Source: Owenia fusiformis
Taxonomy: Eukaryota > Annelida > Polychaeta > Sabellida > Oweniidae
Direction: 5' to 3'
DNA length: 64,000 nucleotides
Assembly (NCBI GenBank): GCA_903813345.2
Contig: CAIIXF020000011.1
Location: 11,940,842-12,004,841, forward strand
Part shown: positions 63,101-64,000 of the stretch, piece after piece
How the letters are laid out: each line of letters begins with the position of its first letter
How positions within the stretch are numbered: position 1 is the stretch's first letter
Made by a program: the position numbers and the translations under genes
Notes under the pieces: generated by a model
Told to the model about the DNA's origin: nothing
The model's input: the letters and a program-made list of their open reading frames with translations, nothing else
The model's database searches: none

Positions 63101-64000
63101 AACTAGCTTTTTCATGATTTGATTGCAAATATAATATTCTTGGCACATTTACATGCACAATGTAACCACCTGCAATTTGTTACAGATGCAAACCGCTGAA
63201 CATCAACTTCTGAATGCTAAACACCAACTTCAGAACACCATCCATAAAAAAAGTTGGGAGACTATAACAATGTCACCACTTGTGATGGTGACATAAATCT
63301 TGTGGTTGTGACATAAAACTTGTGGTGGTGACATAAAACCACATTTCAGATATGATATCATGAATATTTATCTAATAGAAATATCACTGAATTATCCTAA
63401 ATAATCTACAAAGTCCTTTTATCATACATTACATATACACTACTTACTGGATCTGGTTGTATGGGTCTAAAGTCAAAGTTGACTGGCTTACATCCTGGTG
63501 AGCTAACACTGCTACTTGCAGGGCTGTCAATGGGGTATGTCACTGTGGGGACCCACTGGAATTAACATTAACATAAACTTCAAGCAATAGGAAACAGAGG
63601 AGAGGAGGGTGGCTGAGATTTGTCTTGTCACATAGTTGGCAGGTGGAAAAGTGCCCAGATAGCTCATGAATTGCAACATCTTGGTAATCTTTGCTGTAAT
63701 GGTGAAGAAACATAGCATACTGTGTTTACAGGTGCCTGTGTTTAAATAAAACTTTCATGAAATTATTGACAAAATTTTTATGACCATATTATTAAAGAAT
63801 CTTTGAGAAACCTTAGAAATATTTGAGGGTAACAATGGAGCAATATCTCATACCATATTTGCTGGTGGAGTTGTGGGAGTGGTTCACTTAATGGTACTTA
63901 ATTAAATTATGAACAAGGCACATGATGTAATAATGAAAATAGCAATATAGCTTACCATATTTGCTGGTGGAGTTGTGGGAGTGGTGCGCTTTATGGTACT
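53998..64000 (-). CDS. REPS1: REPS1/REPS2 orthologue, 3' part of the gene (10 exons, partial)
   Basis: RalBP1-associated Eps-domain protein, an adaptor linking Ral GTPase signalling through RalBP1 to endocytosis; it acts in the cytosol at the plasma membrane. Exons in coding order: >64000-63956, 63555-63448, 63025-62938, 62441-62211, 60410-60219, 58386-58325, 57457-57251, 55742-55721, 54732-54636, 54172-53998. From 63555 on all phases match and all introns are GT-AG; the first join was judged only from its donor. Vertebrate REPS1 landmarks recur in order: a DP[12 protein letters not shown] block, [31 protein letters not shown], and the C-terminal coiled coil with [12 protein letters not shown] and [13 protein letters not shown]. 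The N-terminal EH domains must lie beyond base 64,000. Whether it is REPS1, REPS2 or the single invertebrate ancestor gene cannot be decided here. Confidence 0.9.
54636..54732 (-). CDS. REPS1: REPS exon before the coiled coil
   Basis: Acceptor GCTTTACAG|AG, donor AATAG|GTATCC, 97 nt. The Ser/Thr-rich frame [17 protein letters not shown] ... DDFDRKVN matches the required phases. Confidence 0.85.
55721..55742 (-). CDS. REPS1: REPS 22-nt microexon
   Basis: Acceptor TTATTTCTAG|GGT, donor CTCAG|GTAAGA. Encodes GGYGADS plus one base, exactly bridging the phases of its neighbours. The microexon is a candidate for alternative splicing. Confidence 0.8.
56098..56490. repeat. Minisatellite in a REPS intron
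   Basis: About 17 degenerate units of AATAAGTGGTAGTCTTGCATT (roughly 20-24 bp) with length variation. Confidence 0.85.
57251..57457 (-). CDS. REPS1: REPS exon with NFANFAKFE motif
   Basis: Acceptor GACTTTTAG|GTT, donor CGCCTG|GTGAGT, 207 nt, phase 0 at both ends. It carries [14 protein letters not shown] (compare FADFSQFE in vertebrates) and a second RRSYSLD phospho-type motif. Confidence 0.9.
58325..58386 (-). CDS. REPS1: REPS short proline-rich exon
   Basis: Acceptor TTTCTCCAG|GT, donor CGCAG|GTAGGT, 62 nt, phases 1 to 0. Encodes [15 protein letters not shown], like the AVPPRPQPSQ stretch of REPS1. Confidence 0.88.
58652..59256. mobile_element. TA-flanked MITE in a REPS intron
   Basis: The left end CAGGGTATTTCATATGTATG, then CACCCCCCTCTAAACTC, is inverted at the right. 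TA stands on both sides (58,650-51 and 59,257-58). It is the complete relative of the solo end at 47,760. Confidence 0.85.
60219..60410 (-). CDS. REPS1: REPS exon with PPPRP-SRSSSLD motif
   Basis: Acceptor GCTTGTAG|CT, donor CAAG|GTTGGT, 192 nt, phases 1 to 1. [18 protein letters not shown] is the most diagnostic REPS1 match: a proline-rich SH3 ligand next to a likely phosphoserine site. Confidence 0.92.
60624..61058. mobile_element. 435-bp MITE in a REPS intron
   Basis: CACACCAGAACACCCTGACAAC at the left is inverted at the right (GTTGTCAGGGTGTTCCCATGTG); the pairing continues through AGTCAGT/ACTGACCTTAC. Confidence 0.75.
62211..62441 (-). CDS. REPS1: REPS exon, Gln/Pro-rich
   Basis: Acceptor ATTATTCTAG|AG, donor CTCAG|GTAGAA, 231 nt, phases 1 to 1. 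It begins [10 protein letters not shown] with a Gln-rich run and ends [10 protein letters not shown], a candidate SH3-binding stretch. Three partial copies of its acceptor lie just upstream (see the 75-bp repeat). Confidence 0.88.
62431..62700. repeat. 75-bp tandem repeat carrying a 3' splice site
   Basis: TGATATGGGCTCTAGAATAA begins at 62,431, 62,506, 62,581 and 62,656, an exact 75-bp period. Each unit holds, on the minus strand, the acceptor ATTATTCTAG and the first ~12 codons of the Gln-rich REPS exon ([10 protein letters not shown]). Read on from the three upstream copies, the frame reaches TAA within about 15 codons. Confidence 0.95.
62938..63025 (-). CDS. REPS1: REPS exon with HPVALRMSP block
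   Basis: Acceptor TGCATCAG|GAA, donor TCGG|GTAAGA, 88 nt, phases 0 to 1. [15 protein letters not shown] resembles the HPVPIRMTP stretch of vertebrate REPS1. Confidence 0.88.
63448..63555 (-). CDS. REPS1: REPS exon, Ser/Pro-rich linker
   Basis: Acceptor AATTCCAG|TGG, donor CCA|GTAAGT, 36 codons in phase 0. The end FRPIQPDP leads into the conserved HPV-RM block of the next exon. Confidence 0.85.
63852..63900 (-). pseudogene. Duplicated REPS exon end with in-frame stop
   Basis: A 102-bp-offset copy of the exon at 63,956. The coding core for [10 protein letters not shown] and the donor (GTATGA instead of GTAAGC) are kept, but the codon CGC of the real exon is TGA here. It can only be skipped or non-productive. 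Confidence 0.75.
63956..64000 (-). CDS. REPS1: REPS exon (partial, cut by window edge)
   Basis: Encodes [12 protein letters not shown] and ends ATG|GTAAGC in phase 0. Thr/Pro-rich linker after the EH domains. Confidence 0.7.

Overview
The window is AT-rich animal DNA, almost certainly from an invertebrate. It has spliced genes with GT-AG introns, very many short inverted-repeat transposons, satellites, a LINE remnant and a Polinton-type element. The style (dense MITEs, frequent ACATGTA words) suggests a marine invertebrate, possibly a mollusc, but nothing here proves the lineage.

Layout. 0-15 kb: a frameshifted transposase fragment at the left edge, then mostly non-coding DNA packed with inverted-repeat elements (3.3-4.5, 4.6-5.2, 9.2-10.7, 12.0-12.7 kb) and three degenerate satellites (2.3-2.8, 13.1-13.8, 14.15-15.1 kb). 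15.7-33.9 kb: a tandem array with a period of 4553-4558 bp, holding three complete copies, a fourth truncated copy and a diverged fifth fragment. Each unit has a 19-bp minisatellite block and, on the minus strand, phase-compatible exons of an unrecognised membrane protein ending in a stop and AATAAA. The array lies between oppositely oriented copies of one repeat (15.57 and 34-35 kb). 35-42.2 kb: palindromic elements and a ~140-bp satellite (38.5-42.2 kb) into which a foldback element and a 5'-truncated LINE have inserted.

42,787-47,160 is the most interesting locus: an intact 4,374-bp Polinton/Maverick-type element with ~232-bp terminal inverted repeats and a perfect 6-bp target duplication (GTTTGG). 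It carries only two genes, a zinc-finger packaging-type ATPase with one intron and a DDE integrase with a C-terminal chromodomain. The polymerase, protease and capsid genes of full Polintons are absent. A related repeat at 11.77 kb preserves the unoccupied target site.

47-53 kb: non-coding DNA with a Penelope GIY-YIG fragment and more MITEs. 53,998-64,000: the 3' part of a host gene on the minus strand, an orthologue of REPS1/REPS2 (RalBP1-associated Eps-domain protein). Ten exons with matching phases can be placed, covering the proline-rich middle and the conserved C-terminal coiled coil; the EH-domain exons lie beyond the right edge. Two local duplications affect its splice sites: a 75-bp tandem repeat carrying a 3' splice site, and a duplicated exon end with an in-frame stop.
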